Part shown: positions 8,541-11,261 of the stretch, in pieces
How positions within the stretch are numbered: the first letter of the stretch is position 1
How the letters are laid out: the number at the start of each line of letters is the position of its first letter
Assembly (NCBI GenBank): GCA_003024985.2
Contig: PXIH01S0052709.1
DNA from: Euperipatoides rowelli
Lineage: Eukaryota > Onychophora > Udeonychophora > Euonychophora > Peripatopsidae
Strand: one strand, 5' to 3'
Length of the DNA stretch: 11,261 nucleotides
Notes under the pieces: model-generated
Seen by the model: only the letters and a program-made list of their open reading frames with translations
The model's database searches: none
Told to the model about the DNA's origin: nothing
Program-made: the position numbers and the translations under genes

Positions 8541-8577
8541 TAAATATGTGTAATAATGAAATGATTACACATATTTA
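8541..8577. repeat. Perfect 14-bp hairpin in copy B
   Basis: TAAATATGTGTAAT (8541-8554) is the exact reverse complement of ATTACACATATTTA (8564-8577), with a 9-nt loop. It lies between the left terminus and the tandem-repeat array of the element. No equivalent was seen in copy A. Confidence 0.85.
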
Positions 8578-8580
8578 AGT

Positions 8581-9060
8581 TCTATTTATTGTCAGGAATT
8601 TTATTATTTAAAGAAGAAAAAAATCTAACAAACAGATTTATTTATTTTTGTGATTATATTTCTAAAAGTTGCATTCATTATTAGCTTTTATATACTGTAG
8701 GCTATGTTCAAATAATACATTGTTATATATTTCAAAATCTATAACAGATAGAAAAAATCTAAAATAGTATTTTTGCTCTATTTATTGTCAAAAAATTTAT
8801 TATATAAAGGAAAAAATTCTTACAAACAAATTTTTTTCTATTGTTATATTTATAAGAGTCGGGCATTCATTACACTTGTGTATACAGTATGTCCAGATAC
8901 ATTGTTAAATATTACAAAATCAATAACATATAGAAAAAAACTTGAATAGTATTTTTTTGCTCTATTTATTGTCAAGAATTTTATTATATAAAGAAAATAA
9001 ATCCAAACAGATTTTTTTTTATGAGTTACGCCGATTTGTTTCTAAATTTCAGCTTTAAAA
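8581..9060. repeat. Tandem array, period 184-196 bp, in copy B
   Basis: TCTATTTATTGTCA begins units at 8581, 8777 and 8961, giving periods of 196 and 184 bp. Each start is followed by a TTTTATTATATAAAG-like block, an A-rich run and an ACAAACA(G/A)ATTT block. The first two units also carry a GCATTCATTA block, a TACTGTA or TACAGTAT block, an ATACATTGTTA block and a GATAGAAAAAA or ATAGAAAAAAA block. The third unit is partial. The same unit in reverse orientation forms the array in copy A. Confidence 0.8.
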
Positions 9061-9242
9061 AAAAAAAAAAAAGCCAGTTAATCTTACATTTTTCATTACT
9101 GTTTCTCTGTCGTTTGATATAGAATTTTTTGGTTTTGATTTTTGAAATCTGCATTAAACTTTGATTTTAAAAATATATAAGATTATTCCTAAATGTTTTA
9201 TAATATTTGTATTATGCTACCTGAAATTCAATATTATTACTT

Positions 9243-9765
9243 CAGAAGCAAAAACATTACAGAGAAGATTTCTGGGGAAATGCACTTGAACTGAAACAAG
9301 TGCTAGTTGAGCCATATTGAAGCTTAAGGGTTGGATCAGTGGCATTGAGAGCTTGTATTGAACCCAGGGCATAAATGTTATAGACCCCTTTGTGTAACAA
9401 AAAAAAAGTCATAGACCCCATTGGCTGGCCCCTTGATTCACTATGGGGCCTTGTACATTACCCTCCCTCCACCCTGCCTACCTATTTAAAAGCCCATGGT
9501 TGAAATTCTGCAAATTCTTAATGAGTTTGAAAGTGTCTTTTTCTAAATTAAATTGGGAGTCTGTTCTACACAATGCTTTTTGTTGTGTAAAAATAGATTG
9601 CTTTAAGTTGCGTAATAATGGATAGCTTCCTGTAAGATCATGCTAATACTGCCATCAGGAAATATGCTTAATTAAATGGTGAATAGCCATTCATCATCAT
9701 CTGTATTTATTGAAAATAATTGAATATTTATGCAGACATATTTGTGTGCTCTCCATCCTTTTAGC
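9243..9765. other. Intergenic sequence with a less AT-rich patch (about 9275-9500)
   Basis: No gene was recognised. A 7-bp inverted repeat, GCACTTG at 9282-9288 with CAAGTGC at 9297-9303, lies at the start. 'ATAGACCCC' occurs twice around 9380 and 9411, and the second pairs loosely with TATGGGGCC near 9441. This may be a fragment of an unidentified repeat. The ORF at 9443-9625 crosses the patch boundary and shows no family features. Confidence 0.45.
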
Positions 9766-9772
9766 GATTTAA

Positions 9773-9820
9773 CCAATCATATATTTGGTTATATAAGCAG
9801 AATAGGCACACTGATCTTCT
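9773..9820 (+). promoter_or_regulatory. Weak candidate core promoter (CCAAT and TATA)
   Basis: CCAATCA at 9773-9779 is followed by TATATAAGC at 9790-9798, so a start site near 9820 would fit. The downstream sequence has no convincing ORF or RNA. TATA-like words are frequent in AT-rich DNA, so only the combination with a close CCAAT box makes it worth listing. Confidence 0.2.
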
Positions 9821-9829
9821 TGTCATAAT

Positions 9830-10433
9830 TTATTTATTTTGATAACATTGTCTTTAAAAATGAATTTTTATAAAGTATATAAAGTAAAAAATAAATAATT
9901 TATAAAATACTAGACGTTTATTGGAATTCATTTGATGCATAAAACTAAAAACTAAAACAACTGTTGAAAATAAGAAGAGGAATATGATTGGCTGTTGTAT
10001 AAAGCAATTTCATTGATGCAATCCTGTGGAAAACTATAAATTTATATTATTATATCCATTTATGAGACAGCTTAAAAAAAGATTAGAGACCTGATCTAGA
10101 AAACTATAAGGGTAAGCACACCTGCGTATCAGACACCATGTCTCATAATTGGGGTGTTCCAAACATGTTATATAGTTGTGATAACACTTGTGCCTAATCG
10201 GATACTGGATAAGATACTGGCTTCAGATATTTTAGCCAGATATGGGCTTCTCTACATAAATCCTATTGGCTACCAGTTACACAATACATACATGGGTTCA
10301 CCCATTGAATACATGGTCATAAGCATACAACAATTTAATATAAGGTAGGCTATACATTAACAATAATGTTAGAATATAATTATTAAATCTGTTTTCTGAA
10401 GCAAGTTATTCATTTCTTGATTCAATCTAAAAA
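9830..10433. other. AT-rich intergenic sequence, no gene seen
   Basis: The 64-codon ORF at 10154-10348 has no recognisable motif. A second ATTGG (9987-9991) with TATAAAG (9998-10004) echoes the CCAAT/TATA spacing near 9780, but nothing transcribed can be seen after it. The block 10100-10330 is somewhat less AT-rich and may be an old unidentified repeat. Confidence 0.5.
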
Positions 10434-10649
10434 TTAACCCTTTCCACTCCACTGGTGGTAATATGTAGACATTTTTTTTCATTGTTAACCTCAAAAATGC
10501 TTCAAATTAGTAAAATTTTTGTTCAAAGGGACTAAAATATATTTGTTTTTGATCATGCCAAATGATTTAAAAAGAAAAACTGAAATTAAAATCAGGGGAT
10601 TTAAAAGAATGCAATCAATGCAATTTTAATGTGGAATGGAAAGGGTTAA
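10434..10649. mobile_element. 216-bp TTAA-flanked MITE (piggyBac-like)
   Basis: TTAA at 10434-10437 is followed by CCCTTTCCACTCCAC, and the right end reads GTGGAATGGAAAGGG before TTAA at 10646-10649. These are 15-bp terminal inverted repeats with one mismatch, with the TTAA target duplicated. A TTAA-CCC start is typical of piggyBac-superfamily ends. The interior is AT-rich and non-coding. Its termini differ from those of both larger elements, so it is a separate family. Confidence 0.8.
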
Positions 10650-11261
10650 TATATTAATCATCTAATTTAAAACATTAAAATAATAGCCTTCGTTACCTGT
10701 AATTTTATTGAATTTCTGCACAAATTAAAAAAAAAATACTGTAGACTTATATAATATTAATGCTTGTTTAAATATCAAAAGATACCTCCATTGCTGAATG
10801 AAAATGAAAACGGCACAAATTATTTCAAGATTGCATATTCTAGGCTGGGGCCTGCTGTGATAGGTGTATGCAAATCAACTAGGACTTTTTTTCTCTTTTG
10901 GACCTTCTTAGGGAGGTGTTGGAGATTCTAAAAAGTGATGTTGTCAATTTCTTATCTGGTAGGATTTTTCAAAAAGGCCGCCATTTTGAAAAATAAAAAA
11001 AATATGATGTAGGTATATTAAATTTGCTACAGCTCATAAACTATGCAAGATATCAAATAAATTTAAAGGAGCTAAATTAAGATTGTAAAATTTTAATATA
11101 TGATGTTTGTTTCAGATAATACAGGTGCAAATTTTAGTGTTAAAAAATGTATACAGTATCTTAAATTTTTTATACAAATGACCGTTTTAATTCTGTTTAC
11201 GAATCCATGTCTTCAAATTGATTAAGTGGATTTTTGCAGTAATTAATAAGCACTTATAGAA
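10650..11261. other. AT-rich intergenic sequence with a GGCCGCCATTTTG patch
   Basis: No gene was recognised. Positions about 10974-10990 (AAAAAGGCCGCCATTTTGAA) and the following 'AGCTCATAAACTATGCAAGATATC' (11031-11054) look like pieces of a dispersed repeat, but no ends can be defined. The window ends without any feature being cut by its right edge. Confidence 0.4.

Larger units (their letters stand above)
8449..9242. mobile_element. Second TTAA-type element (copy B), inverted relative of 1749-2714
   Basis: From about 8580 to 9242 this is clearly related to the reverse complement of about 1995-2460 in copy A. The best stretch is 9083-9240 against 1990-2165: both contain, in order, CTTACATTTT, CTGTTTCTCTG, TTTTTTGGTTTTGATTTTTG, a CTGCATTAAA block, ATTCCTAAATGTTTTATAA, TATTTGTATTA and CTACCTGAAA. 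The left side starts at TTAA 8449-8452 with CCTTTGAGTGGTCG, a terminus unlike copy A's. A second TTAA at 8478-8481 is followed by the related ATGAGCGGTCGC. Homology stops near 9242, without a matching right terminus, so the copy is truncated or recombined there. No transposase is encoded. The internal tandem repeat has about three units here and two in copy A. Confidence 0.65.

Noticed and set aside
8581-9060. The regularly spaced repeats as a CRISPR array
   Set aside because: Units are about 190 bp, diverged and contiguous, with no short conserved repeat separated by unique spacers, and the DNA is eukaryotic in character.
9443-10348. Short + strand ORFs at 9443-9625 and 10154-10348
   Set aside because: No recognised domain, and lengths of 60-64 codons are expected by chance in about 11 kb.
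10738-11160. TACTGTA (10738) and TACAGTA (11152) as Tc1/mariner ends
   Set aside because: They face the wrong way for terminal inverted repeats with TA duplication, and similarity does not extend beyond the core.

Overview
The window is AT-rich non-coding DNA from a eukaryote, almost certainly an animal. Evidence for this is the dense layering of degenerate transposable elements, abundant poly(A)/poly(T) runs, and the absence of any intact gene, operon or ribosome binding site. Non-LTR retrotransposon debris, TTAA-flanked miniature transposons, a solo LTR and a possible tRNA-derived SINE would fit an invertebrate such as a mollusc or arthropod. The species cannot be fixed from the sequence alone. 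I find no functional host protein-coding gene.

Layout. Positions 1 to about 4580 are one old LINE (non-LTR retrotransposon) on the + strand. It enters the window already missing its 5' part. Its reverse transcriptase ORF is broken by many frameshifts and stops, but can be followed from a pre-RT linker through the RT domain (1-1748), the post-RT and zinc-ribbon region (2715-3279) and the C-terminus ending in TGA at 4507-4509. Two younger elements sit inside it: a 966-bp TTAA-flanked, piggyBac-like non-autonomous transposon (1749-2714), and a roughly 1036-bp solo LTR of Gypsy type (3280-4315) flanked by ATTG. In both cases the LINE resumes exactly on the other side of the insertion.

Positions 4580-8050 are AT-rich sequence with simple repeats and no recognisable gene. 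A possible tRNA-like SINE head lies on the minus strand near 8050-8150, followed by a hAT-like end fragment at 8352-8440. From about 8449 to 9240 there is a second, inverted relative of the 1749-2714 transposon, recognisable by a shared core and an internal tandem repeat of about 180-196 bp. A different, 216-bp TTAA-flanked MITE lies at 10434-10649. The remaining DNA (9250-10430 and 10650-11261) holds only weak signals: a CCAAT/TATA-like spacing near 9773-9797 and a GC-rich repeat-like patch near 10974.

Taken together, this is a transposon graveyard with a readable insertion order: the LINE came first, then the TTAA element and the LTR landed in it. The most unusual features are the two related TTAA elements, which share an internal tandem-repeat core but have different termini, the four copies of a near-palindromic box near the ends of one of them, and a long imperfect inverted repeat inside the solo LTR. 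I see no convincing new biological system.
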